This document shows, piece after piece, positions 1-11,249 of a stretch of 64,000 nt of DNA; position 1 is the first letter of the stretch; every line of letters begins with the position of its first letter. Source of the stretch: Hetaerina americana (Eukaryota > Arthropoda > Insecta > Odonata > Calopterygidae); assembly GCA_022747635.1 (NCBI GenBank), contig JAKTNV010000042.1, positions 496,001-560,000 of the forward strand, given 5' to 3'. A program made the position numbers and the translations under genes. The notes beneath the pieces were generated by a model that saw only the letters and a list, made by a program, of their open reading frames with translations, did not search any database and was not told where the DNA came from.

Positions 1-90
1 AAACTTTATTTGATTTGGTAGCTGTGACGATGAAGCGAAGAAATTGCTGGAGGAAAAAGAAACTGATTGAGCAAATAGATCATTCGCTCG
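1..90 (+). other. Possible exon end at the window edge
   Basis: A strong donor-like GTAAGT follows base 90. Two overlapping frames can be read before it. One is open from base 3 to the donor. The other runs from about base 22, after an acceptor-like TTGGTAG, as CDDEAKKLLEEKETD followed by a stop. I recognise neither. It could be the 3' part of an upstream gene, a noncoding 5' exon of the encore-like gene far to the right, or chance. Confidence 0.15.
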
Positions 91-237
91 GTAAGTGATA
101 GTGAATGATGTCTAGTTAATAAAATGCTCATACATCCGTGACGTTATGATAACGTATACTTTCTTTGGATGCGACTTGAGTGAAGTAATCACGTGCACAC
201 CTTCTAGAGCGTTTCGAATTTCTACATACGAGTATAT

Positions 238-246
238 GTGTGTGTG

Positions 247-303
<57 letters not shown>

Positions 304-390
304 GTGTGTATATGTATATATATATGTATATATATATGTATATATATATGTATATATATATGTATATATATATATTACCTTATTTGTTAC

Positions 391-441
<51 letters not shown>

Positions 442-476
442 CCTTATTTGTTACTATATATATATATATATATATA
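238..476. repeat. (TA)n/(TG)n microsatellite
   Basis: Alternating pyrimidine-purine DNA, mainly TATA with TGTG interruptions. A non-TA spacer containing ACCTTATTTGTTAC occurs twice (near 376 and 439), and a partial reverse complement of it follows at about 475-491. The array has therefore duplicated in larger units, not only by dinucleotide slippage. Confidence 0.95.
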
Positions 477-641
477 AGGTAACAAATAACACATAAAGGA
501 CACTCACATTGTAGATTGTTTTAGCTTTCGGCCTTCTCCGAGGCCTTCTTCAAGTGAGACTCAGGTATTTTGTGTTCTATTGTGCCATTATATTGCCCTC
601 GTGAGTGCTTCTATATCATATATATATATATGACCTTAAAA

Positions 642-644
<3 letters not shown>

Positions 645-720
<76 letters not shown>
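645..720. repeat. Pure (AT)n microsatellite at a SINE tail
   Basis: About 38 uninterrupted AT units directly abut the 3' end of the minus-strand SINE at 724-990. The same arrangement recurs near 37.5-37.7 kb, so the array probably grew from the SINE tail. Confidence 0.95.
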
Positions 721-722
<2 letters not shown>

Positions 723-723
723 C

Positions 724-989
724 CTTAAACACAGTAATCAACCCGAAGGTCGGTTTAGTAGGTGATGGTAGAGATCACCCAGTACTAAGCCCTATACGGC
801 GCGTGAAAATTCACACATCAGGGTAGGGGGCCAGTTCCTTTCCCTGTGCCGGTTATGGTTACCCAGGAAGACCTGGTACCCGAAAAATCACTTTAGCTTG
901 GGTCGAGCTGAAGGTGCCCCGAGTGCCTTGCCCGGGAATCGAACCCGGTCAGGAGTCCAACGCTCTACCCACTGGACTACCGCGACCCA

Positions 990-990
<1 letters not shown>
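724..990 (-). mobile_element. tRNA-derived SINE, copy 1 (family A)
   Basis: On the minus strand the right end has a tRNA-like head: an A-box-like TAGTCCAGTGGGTAGAGCG and a B box GGTTCGATTCC. An approximately 180-bp body follows, ending at the (AT)n array. The body matches the elements at 37265-37511 and 37683-37892, which establishes a repeat family. The head is not a working tRNA gene, because the sequence after the B box does not pair back to form an acceptor stem. This is the best-preserved copy here. Confidence 0.85.
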
Positions 991-1035
<45 letters not shown>

Positions 1036-1190
1036 TATATACACATATATATATATATACACATATATATATATACACATATATATACACATATATATAT
1101 ATATACATCTCGTATATATATACATATACACATATACATATATATACGTATACATATATATACATCTATATACACATATATGTACATTTT
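991..1190. repeat. (TA)n/(CA)n microsatellite
   Basis: TATA runs interrupted by ACACAT units flank the head end of SINE copy 1, so the SINE sits between dinucleotide arrays on both sides. Confidence 0.95.
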
Positions 1191-1430
1191 TATATATAAA
1201 TACTATTGTACATTTTTGTGATCAAAGAAAAATGGCCGTGAACCAATTAACCACCAGCCAAACAGAATTTTAGTTTTACTTCAATTGGGTTGGTTTCATT
1301 TCATCCAGTAATAGTCATTTTTTAAGGAGAGTTTGGCTCGAGTTTTGTTTTTATGAGCTCTGAATTTTTTTTCTTGACACGAGGGCGTGTAGTTCAATAT
1401 TTCCTTCGGACGCTTGTTTTGAGAGAGTTT
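1191..1430. other. Unannotated AT-rich spacer
   Basis: No gene or repeat recognised. It leads into the first pyrimidine-rich block. Confidence 0.5.
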
Positions 1431-2035
1431 TTCCACGTCCGTATCCGTCCCACCACGCAAACCTCGCCCCTTTTCACTCCCTCCTCGAGGCTCGGCGATA
1501 ATAGTTCTCATAACCCCCCTGGCTATTATTGCCTCTTTCTCCCTTCCTCTTGTTTCCTCTCTTCCTCCTTCCCTCCCTTTCTCTACAACCACTCCAGCCT
1601 CTCGTTCCCGCTCCCACTCCATTATCCTCTGCATTCTTGTTTTGAGTCATGTATTTCATATCTCCTTTTATTTGGCTCTCGCCCCGCGGAATTTCTCTGA
1701 CTGCCACCCACCTCTCCACCCCTCGTCTCCCCGCCCAACCCCTCTTTCGTTCACCCTCGCGCCATTCCCTTCCCTCTCGCCGCACCCACGTATATAGTGC
1801 AGCCCCCTCCACGTCCCCACCCGAGGGCAGCAGCCTGCCCCTCCCGCCGCGCAAATCCACCCATCCACCCCTTCAACTCTTTCCTTGCTAACCCCCACGA
1901 TTTCCCTCATGCCTCCAGCATTTACAAGCAGCCTCTCCGTCTTCTTTTACCGTGTCTTGTTTATTCTTTTCTCTCTCTCCTTCTCTCTCTCTCTCCGACC
2001 TCTTTTACCGACCGACCGACCGACTTTTTTATTAC
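1430..2035 (+). repeat. Pyrimidine-rich strand-asymmetric block 1
   Basis: The + strand is dominated by C and T, with CCCTCC, CTCTCTC and CCGACC runs near the end. Reading frames here have low-complexity Ser/Pro/Leu/Phe or Arg/Gly/Glu composition on both strands and match no protein I know. I treat it as noncoding low-complexity DNA. Confidence 0.7.
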
Positions 2036-2239
2036 CTTTTTGGGTATAAGAAAATGAATGTTTTGTTTAAGACAGCAAAAATGCCCCTGCACAAAAGAGC
2101 CCACCTTCCAAAATTATTCCAGTGAGCTATGCCGGGATTACCAAGACTAATTGCGGTGTGTGTAGAGCACTTGAGAAATGTTTTTGGAATAAATAGGAGA
2201 TCAGTTGAAGCATTTTTGAGCATGAATTGGATGCTCTAG

Positions 2240-2400
2240 CAATAGAGAAGTGGGAAAGGAATGTGCTACATTGGTTCGATCGCATTGAGAGAGTGTATGG
2301 GAGTCGAACCACTAAGCGTATGTAAGCAAGAGGGGCGCAAGGTTTGAGAGAAAAGACAGACCGAGTACTCTGTGGTTGATTGTTGCCCATGTGACCCGAA
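2240..2400 (+). pseudogene. Possible relic of a non-LTR retrotransposon C-terminus
   Basis: The + strand reads LHWFDRIERVYGSRTTKRM, then a stop, then ARGAQGLREKTD. This resembles the basic RWxGHVxRM...R..GRRxRGRPRxRW ending of many insect LINE ORF2 proteins. Stops follow soon after and no 3' tail is recognisable. The match is short and degenerate, so the call is tentative. Confidence 0.35.
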
Positions 2401-2767
2401 GGATGAAGAATATTAGAACTCTAAGGAGTAGAAGCGCATGTATGAAACTATGCATAAACTTGTCGGGCGAGTGAAGTACGCCGCTTGATATCTTGGATGG
2501 AATAGTAAGAGGGAGTAATAGTCGTGAAAGAGCCTAAAATGAGAACTTTATATCTTTCCTACCTCGAAAGGTTCGAAAGTTGCTCATATCATTCATGCCT
2601 TATTGTATTGTAGGCTCAAATAGCCGTAAGCAGCGCTGTCGGCACTGGCCTAATTTCTCAAGATAAAAAAATATGCTAAAATATGGACATCAAACAATTC
2701 CACGAAATGGATCATGAAAGTGTAAAGAACAATTGGGAAAGGAACTTGTACTTTTACCAAATACTCA

Positions 2768-3490
2768 TTACTTCATACTTTGTTTAATTCGAATTGCCTT
2801 TTGGAGGATCAAGGCCATGCCATGATGATTTTTCTTCAGGACTACGAATAAATGTGTAAACCACTGGGTCTTTGGCCAATAAGTATATCTCACTGTTAAC
2901 CCCGGTGTTAAGGTCGGTAACTTAAAGAAGTGGTAAAAGAGATCCGATGAAACTTCCATGAGGAGCACTTGGAAGTGACCTCGAATGCATGAGAGCTTAC
3001 ACCAGCTGTGATTGCTCTTTGTACTCGGCCATTCAACATGTCTATAATCCAGACAGGGATATTTTTTATCTTTGCCATAGGCTTTTAGCTTTGTAAGTAG
3101 CTTGCTATGAGACACTTTTTCGAAAGTTTTTTTAAATTCTTGAAAACCCGTGTCAACCGGAACATTATATTTTCCAAAATATCATGAGCCACGAGCGCCA
3201 TTTGCGTTTCGTAGGTTCCATCCTTTCGGAAACTGAGCTGATTTTTCAGTCGACAAACCGATGTCTATAATCCAGACAGGGATATTTTTTATCTTTGCCA
3301 TAGGCTTTTAGCTTTGTAAGTAGCTTGCTATGAGACACTTTTTCGAAAGTTTTTTTTAAATTCTTGAAAACCCGTGTCAACCGGAACATTATATTCTCCA
3401 AAATATCATGAGCCACGAGCGCCATTTGCGTTTCGTAGGTTCCATCCTTTCGGAAACTGAGCTGATTTTTCAGTCGACAAACCGACTTCC
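2768..3490 (-). pseudogene. Decayed non-LTR retrotransposon reverse transcriptase
   Basis: Read on the minus strand, 3260 to 3116 gives NQLSFRKDGTYETQMALVAH. After a frameshift the sequence continues as SHSKLLTKLKAYG from 3115. These correspond to the conserved NQFGFRKGRST and DFSKAFDKVSHSKLLxKLKxYG segments of Jockey/CR1-like reverse transcriptases. The frame then runs to 2768 with WCKLSCIRG (compare SxWxxVTSGVPQG) and ILQKAIRI (compare LQKKAIRII). The catalytic YADD/FADD is not visible, so the intervening part is deleted or decayed. It is non-functional. Confidence 0.7.
3038..3484. repeat. 223-bp tandem duplication within the LINE relic
   Basis: The sequence starting ATGTCTATAATCCAGAC at 3038 restarts at 3261 and is copied for about 223 bp, ending TCAGTCGACAAACCG in both units. 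I see only one length change in a T run and one T/C substitution. The unit covers the N-terminal part of the reverse transcriptase fragment, so the duplication happened after the element arrived and is recent. Confidence 0.92.
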
Positions 3491-6400
3491 GAGTTCTCTA
3501 GTCATCAGGGTAACGATTTAATGGTCATTGACCCTGCATGATATGGATGTGACAATTATTAAGCTACAACCTTCTGCTACTCCAATACTTATAAAAAAAC
3601 GGAAACTAGCCTTAAATACACAAAAATGTATAAATCCCTAAAACTATTAATTATGGCACTAAAAATAGAATGAAAATGAAGCTGGTCAATCAAAAATGAG
3701 TACGAAATTGAACGGTGTCTACAATACCGCAACATGTACACACAATCGCCATCAACTCCCAATCCTTCTATCCTTGGTACACTCCTTGCAAAATCTTTTG
3801 CTAGTTAGTCTCTCCTTTTTTTGGTTTCTCAAATAGTTGGTTTGAATGAAGCAACTTATTTTTTTACCTTGATTTCCTTTATCAGCTGAAGAACCCTGAG
3901 ACTTTTTGTCGACAGAAACTATGCTATTTATTTTGGGTTCATCATAGGTACTCGCTTGAAACATTGGCTTTCATATGAATCCTTCTCTCAAAATACTGTA
4001 TTTCAAGGTGAAGAGGTACTAGCAATTGTTTTAAGTCTTCAATCCTGTCATATTTATCTTGCCCATAAATGTTAGCCTACTACTACAAGTACTTGAGTTA
4101 AGTAAGGGAGTGAATGTTTGAGCGACGTACCGGTGCTCTCCGGGCGCCGTTGTTAGCGAAGTCAAACCCGGATGATTATTATGCGAACGAACTCTTGTAT
4201 ATCATCATCAGCAGATAAATATCCGTTTATTGATTTTCTATATATTGCTTTCTCCCCCATTTCTCCACACCGACATCGGCCCTCTCATTTTATCTCTTCC
4301 AATTCCTCATTATTGCTTTTCTTAAAAGTTTCCGTTACGGTCTCGTGGTATTCCTTATCTCTATGATTCCTTGTCTTTCTCCTGTAACCACCTTCCATCT
4401 CTCCTTCTATGAATATGAAAATGAAAGATGCTGGCCATGAAAAAATAATCCCTCAACATTTGAACGAGATCACCTTATCAGTGCCGCTAGCTACTGAACC
4501 AGATTTGCCGCTAGCTATACCGTCAAACGATATCTCATAAACGAAGCTTATTTGTACAAACTCAGTTTTCCTCTGGATGATCAGCTATAAAGCAAAAAAG
4601 TACGAATCGTATTTGGCAACTCAAAGAGTTTTGAAAATAAACTGCCATCATTTCACAGTGTATTAACCTATTTCCATAATTGTTATCTTTTGCACGTTGA
4701 TGGACTTGAATGTATGCCACATTTCTTTTTTACGTATTATAGGCATTGTTCAATGGGATTCCTTTCTTCAGTCAATCTTTCTAAATGTTGGCATTTTCCT
4801 CTTCAGAATTCTTCCGTGACATGTTATCCAATCACTTCATGTTCTCTATTTTCTTTGCTCTAACTCATCTTGGCGTGGACAAACTCATGTTTGATGAAGC
4901 ATATACTGAAAACCTTAATTATTAGCAGTTCACCATGATTAACATTCAGGACTCTCGAGTCGACGGGTTGGTCCTGTGGAGAGATGTAGTAGTCGCGATA
5001 AAAATCTTTATTCCAAAATTTGAAATAAGAACTAGATTCCTGAAATCGAGCCATGTGCCAAGAATTAAATATATTAGTGGATAGGAGATTTTGACCATTG
5101 TGCAACAACACTAACTTTACTCCACTGTAATACACTCCGTGAATATTTATTGGGACTCTGAACTTGCATTTCCTGATATTTTTCTTTGAATATCGTGATG
5201 TTGATTAACACTAACCAGCAATGCCTAGAATTAATAGTATTTTACGGAGTCGGAAGTTTTCTGGAATAAAATAAATAGTTTCAGATTCAATGTTTTTAGT
5301 TAATTGTCATTTTCGTTTGTGAAGGCCTCCTATAATGATTAATTCAATTTAGTTAATGTAATTATTACTCTATGGTTGTTGTGAATATCAGTTGGATGAA
5401 ATGAATGCAAGTACTGAAGCCCCAAAACAATACTTACTAATTATAAACTCTCATTACCTACGAAAATTTTATTTTTAATTAATGTACTCAATGAGCATTT
5501 AGCGATCATTTTATCATTTCAGACCCAAAAATAACATATTATCTTTTATAAATTTCTCTCAATAAATCTTTCTAGATGTGGGAAATCATTCCCAGTGTCA
5601 TTCACCGTTTCGTAGTGTCCACTAAGTAGTCTTTCAGGGCTATGGTATCCATTTCCTCACGTTGATATATTGTTAAAAAAAAGCCAACTAACTGGTTGTT
5701 TAGAGTATTACAAATGAGGTTGGCTGGAAGAGAGCCAGCTCCATTATCGCTCAAGGAAACCAAATATATGACCCGCTGTTTTTTCTACCACCGATAACTC
5801 AATATCTCCAATTCTTCTCGGGAATTGCCTCGAAGACTTACGATTTACTGGATGGTCTTCGATTTCTCTCATATTGCTCGTTTTGTTTTCATATCCTGAA
5901 TTGTCTTTTTTTAACTCTCTATTGTCAAAATTAATGAATCCGTAAATTAATTCATCTTATGAAACTGCTGTAAATAGAAAATCAACTCTAAAATTGACCC
6001 TTAATTATAGCCATAGAATGATTGCACATGAAAATGTTGTTGAATTGAAAAGGTACAACAATCTGTGTTAATTATTACACTTTCAAATGCAGTTCTGTCT
6101 ACCATGTCTCATTATGGATATCTAGTATTTCATTTTAATTTGAAAAATGCTCTAACAATTCATTAAAATTCATAACTCTATTATTTAATATTATTTATTT
6201 AAAATTTGCATTGATTATGTTATTAATCATTCCATTTATTTAGCGTAATCTAGAATACACAAATAATAAATTTTACATGCTCATTTAATAATGGTTTTTA
6301 CTCTATCAGTAATATTAGAAAACGTAATTACATGATTTCTCAATAACGAGTAAAGTTATGCCGACCTTTCAATTTTTCTCAATTTTAGGTTTTATAACTA

Positions 6401-7180
6401 AGTTGACATGGCTAGTAAGTATTAACTGCCTGCGAAGGCAGTTAGTCTTGCCAACGATTGACACTTAAGCTAATTCTTGAATAAAATCGGAAAGAAGAAA
6501 AAGTCAACTGTCGATGGCTCTACTTTAGCGGAAAGCCAATCAGATCAATATTTACCATGGTCCTTTTTCAAGGTTAATGCTTAAAACGACACTTTCTTTA
6601 GTTTTTAGGATCAAATCCCCATTTTTGATGACCGCATGCATGCCAATTTGAATTCATAGACGAACATCATCGCAAAATCTACCCGAAAATGTAAGAGCTA
6701 CCTCGAAGTATTTATTTCCACCGAAAAGTAGGTCGGGTCGTTTAGGGAAAACATGTTGAATTTGCGTAAATTCGCAAATTAATAGTCACGACATCGAAAT
6801 TTCTAAACGTTCAATTTTCCCGTCCTGTTAGAAATTATTTTTTTTGGGATAATAAATAGATTTTTTTTTGGGGAAACGGAATGACAGTATATCTTTTTAA
6901 TAGCCGTGGAGAATATATCAGATTTCGAATCTCACACGGCTCAGTTAAATTTACTACCGCTGAAATTTTCTTTGACGAATTAATGACAATCTTTTCTCCG
7001 ACATAAATGGGTTAGTTCTCAGAAGCACATCCTTCCCCTCAAATCATTCGCCACTTCGTTGATGATTGATATCTGATGAAACTCGATCACCTTAAACTCC
7101 TTAGTGATCTGTGACAAAACATCCTCTAGTTAGGGAGGGGGGGGGGCAAAGTTAAGTTCTTTATGAAAGAGAAATAATTA
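3491..7180. other. Intergenic AT-rich DNA with no gene recognised
   Basis: Only short random frames occur on either strand. Multiple stops and moderate CpG content argue against conserved coding exons. A G run at 7135-7146 marks the end of this stretch. Confidence 0.5.
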
Positions 7181-7189
7181 TAGATCCGT

Positions 7190-7740
7190 TTCGTTCGTTC
7201 CGGTAATCCGCACAGTTCCTCATCCTTCCCCTTTCCGCATTAGTTTATCCGTTTGTTTCCTGCTCGCCATCTGCCATCACCCGACCTCTCGCGGAGCCCT
7301 CCTTTCTTTCCCAAATGGCTGTCGCCCGCCTTCCTTCCTCCTATGCGCCTCCCTTGCTTCTCCCACCCTGCCACCCGCCACCATCGCCTTTGTTTCCCTC
7401 GCAAATCCCGTCGTCTTTGCTCCCTCGGCCTTTGCCTCCTCGTCGCCCCAATTCTTTGTGTGCTTCCCTCTCTCCCTTTCCTTCGATCTCCCCGTTTTCC
7501 TTTTGTCTCCTCTTGCTCCTTGCTTCTCTTTTCCCCTTCCTCCTCCTCCCTCGGTCTACTTGCTCTTCGCTGTCCCCTCAACTCACGTAGTCAATTAAAT
7601 TCAACGCCTCACGGCGCCCCGTTATCGTCGATTTTTAATCTTTAACCCTTGTTTCCGCCTCCTTTCTGTCCTCCCACTTCACTCTTCAACTATTCCCTTT
7701 CCTTCCTCCCTCTCTCGCCGGGCTCCTTCTTTCTGGTGTT
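7190..7740 (+). repeat. Pyrimidine-rich strand-asymmetric block 2
   Basis: C/T-rich + strand with many CTTCC, CTCCC and TCTTGCTCC runs. Frames on both strands are open mainly because pyrimidine-only codons cannot be stops. No domain recognised. Confidence 0.7.
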
Positions 7741-9180
7741 TGCCCTAACTTTCTCCGGATTCAGGACTCCCTTGGGGCTTTATTGACTTCGTTTCATTTC
7801 ATATAGTCGCTGGTGTTCCTCTGCACACAATGCAGTTCCGTGAATAGTAATATATATATAACCTTCCTTTTCATCAAATAATTAAATAGAAATTAGTGGA
7901 GAAATTAGTGGAGAAATTATTGGTTTGAAGGTAAAAAATATCTGCGACCGTAGATTCACCAGTTTTAAAACCATGTGTTTACAGGTTTCCTGTGAGCTTA
8001 TCTGCCACCATCAACTCTCAGAATCTACTTGTTCATGTATAAACATTGTTCAATAAATAGTAATTATAATTATTTGGCTTAATTTATAGTGCAAAAATTT
8101 TATTTAATGTTGTATTGTTAGCTAAATGTGTTATTTCTATGTGGTACAAGTTTTATTGATTTGACTTCAGTATTGCATCATCGACAGTCGTATCAAGTAT
8201 GCAAGTCGTATCGAAGTATGTTCGGTACGCCTACTTCTGTTGATGAAAAACTTTTTCCACCCGTGTGTTTCTTCACTTTGGGGAATAGGAAATAGAAGTA
8301 CTCAAGCACGCATCTTGTTCATTTTGTCTGTCTTTAACGTGTGGATGGCCACGATGAAATTTTTCAATATTTCTTTTGGTGATCTTAACGTTATTCTACA
8401 ATATAACCTCACAGTGTCGTGACTGATGTTGATTTTCAATACCGTTACAGAAGTGACCGGAGCTCCGGATCCACATTACTTTAAAAGGGATTGTCACACT
8501 TCTTTCAGCATTTTAAACCAAGTTCTAACTGCGCTTTAGGGAAGTACAGGCTCCCCATAAACTGCCTCTGGAATTGCATAGGCTCCGGTGAAAGATGTGT
8601 TCATGCGAAAGCAAAAATACAATACCACGTCGCGTGTTACCTTTATTGATATCGTGGGCGAACTGAACGTTTCAACTTGCAGCGGCTGTAGCTGGCGTAC
8701 TATTACAGCCAAGTCTCAAAAACTTGTATCACATATGCATTACACATTAGGCTAAAATCAAAGCAAAAAATGGAAATTTTGCAAATTAAATTATTGGAAT
8801 ATAAAAGTATGGTTACTTTGTTGAATAGTCTGCGTATTCTTCTCTATCGGTCAGTGAAGTATCGGAAGTATGCGTTAGTTTTTGGAATTGTAATTGTCTG
8901 ACCTTGTCTCCAAATTGTGTATGGTAGACATTTTAATAACAATTACTCAAGGAGTGCGTGAAATGAAATCATTTGAGCGGAGCGGCTCATCATCGTCTTT
9001 TACGTTGGTCTTCCGTTCAAATGTCAGTGGGTGGCAAATACTTTTGAATTACATTACATCATATTTTATTACGTTTTATGAACTGTTTCTTATCTTGGCA
9101 GTGGCGTGAATTTGTTTTAATGGCAAGTTTGACTCCCCGAAATGTGCATTTTTTTTTGGAGTTGGCAATCGTGGGACTTC
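7741..9180. other. Intergenic DNA with no gene recognised
   Basis: Mixed composition and short frames only. Nothing supports a gene, RNA or mobile element. Confidence 0.45.
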
Positions 9181-9189
9181 CTTCTAGTC

Positions 9190-9700
9190 AACTTCGTAAC
9201 TCCGATAAGAATTTCCCAATGTTCCCCTCTCCCTTTCATTTTTTATCGTCATTTTTCGCTGACGGGCTTTTTCTCTCCCTCCTCCCATATCTCAGCCTAT
9301 CCAATTGAGACACCCACTTCCACAAATCGAGCGCCCTCCTCCCTCTTCCAGCGACGCACAATCATCCCGATCCTCCTTCTGATCCCTCTCCTCCAAGCCC
9401 GCCAATAGCTACTATACTTTCACATTCTTCAATACTCTCTCCTCCCCCCGTTTCCCGCCCGCCCATTGCGATGCCGCCCCTCCCATTTTGCCAGCTCTTT
9501 AGCTCGCACTCGGCCTTCGCTTTCTCCTTTTCCTCCTCACTCCACTCTCTCACTTCGGATATCTATAGTCCACCCTCCTTATTTCTCGCTGGATTTTCCC
9601 CAATCTTTCCTTCCTTGGTGTTTAGCCTTGAATCACCCCAATTTCCCGCGCAAGGCTTACTCTCCCAAGTTTTTTTCGAATGTTTTCCGGGGGCAATGTT
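9190..9700 (+). repeat. Pyrimidine-rich strand-asymmetric block 3
   Basis: C/T-dominated + strand, for example CTCTCTCCTCCCCCCG near 9435. Frames are low-complexity and unrecognised. Confidence 0.65.
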
Positions 9701-9879
9701 TGCAATTTTTTTTTATCCCTCGGCGCGCACTTTAATTGAACTTTTGACTCATTGTGATTATGGGATGAATTAGGTGAGAGATGTCATGCGAAGATTGAAT
9801 TGCAAGAAGATTGCTTGCGTCGTCTCCTTTGATTAAATTCCTTTTTTCTGATTCCATCGTGCGTCGGCTCGTCTATTCT

Positions 9880-11200
9880 CCCGGCCATCTCCCACCCACC
9901 TCACACCGCGTTTCCATAGCTCTGTTCCCCCAATGCCCTTAATGTTTACCCCCTGCATTTGCAACCGCACGCCACTCCGTACTCCGCTCCTCTTCCTCCA
10001 TCCTTCCCTTTCCCACTCCCCCCCCCACCTAACCTCGCCGTCACCCTCCCCCTTTCCACCTCCCACACCCCTCGAGCGCTGCCCACATCCGCCTCCCTTC
10101 ACTCTCCGTTTTGCCAACTTTCCCTCTCTTCCCCCTCCTTAAAGTCACGTCTCTCGTCCCCCTCCCCCTCCCCCCTCCTCACATTTCCCTCTCTTTTCTC
10201 TTCCGCATCCTCGACTCCCCCACCCGTCCCCTCCCGCTCTCTCGCCCCCCTCCGTTCTTTGCCTTTAGTTACATCCCCGTCACGGCCGCTCTCTCCTCCT
10301 CAACTCCCCTCCCTTCCTCTCTCCCTCCAATCCTCCCCCTCCCATCCCCACACACACCCTCCCCCCCCCGTTACCCTGCCCCTCGCTCTCTCTCTCTCCG
10401 TATTGATCGAACACACTACGACCCACAGCTGAGGCCGATTATTTTTACTTCTTCCTCACTTTCGTCTCTCTCTCTCTCACTCTCTCTCTCCTTCCCTTCC
10501 TACTTCACACACTCTTTTATCCTCCTCCTTTCCACTCCGCACCATTCCCTTAAAACCAATATTTTCTCAACCTTCCGTCTTTCCCGCCGCCCTCATTCTT
10601 AATGCCCTTCGACACAGCTCTCCCGTGATAGCGCATCTGTTCCCCCGTCTCCAAACCCTTCCAGGAACTCCTCCTCTCCCCTATCCCACGCCCATTCTTG
10701 CACCCTCACCCTCATCGCCCTCCCTCACTCCACGCAGCCTTTTCCTCGAACCTCCTCTCACTTTGTCAACCATTCACCGCTGTTTCTCACAATTTTTCCC
10801 GGCCATTCCACATAGTCTTCTTAATCGCACCGATGTCCTCTTCCAACATTTTCTTCCCTTCTCTTGCGTCTTTCCCCTTGCCCTTTACCGTCTCCTGTAC
10901 AATTGGTGGTGCTTTTCCAGGGGCGTGCCTCGTCTCCATCCGTTCCATATGCCTCACTCCCTCCCTGTCTTCCTTTCTCCGCCACTTCTTATTTCTTCTC
11001 TTTGTTTTCCCGCGTCGCAAGCCTCTTCCATCCCGTTTCCTATTTACCCGAGCGCCCGCCTGCTAGCAGTCGCTTTGACACAGCCTTCCTCCTTTATTAA
11101 CCCTCCCTCTCCGACTTTGGTCCCCAACAGAGTCTCAGTCCCCATACCTCCTCCGTCCTTCTTTTCGTCCCCAAGTGCCCGCTTTTTTAACGAGCTCCAC
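9880..11200 (+). repeat. Pyrimidine-rich strand-asymmetric block 4 (the largest)
   Basis: About 1.3 kb with very strong C/T bias. Stretches around 10000-10550 are almost free of purines and include (TC)n at about 10383-10395 and 10460-10500. Overlapping long frames exist because purine-poor DNA lacks stop codons; their predicted proteins are only Ser/Pro/Leu/Phe-rich. Such homopyrimidine mirror-like DNA can adopt triplex structures (known chemistry), but no function is shown here. Confidence 0.75.
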
Positions 11201-11249
11201 TATTTCCATGGACTGCCGCGTTACCTGGGGACAGTCACTCTCTTCCTTT

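Noticed and set aside
925..990. Possible tRNA gene on the minus strand
   Set aside because: A and B boxes are good, but the 3' part does not pair with the 5' end to form an acceptor stem, and the sequence continues into a shared SINE body.
146..1273. Frames rich in Ile-Tyr or Thr-Tyr repeats on both strands
   Set aside because: They are translations of (TA)n, (TG)n and (CA)n arrays and SINE sequence, not genes.
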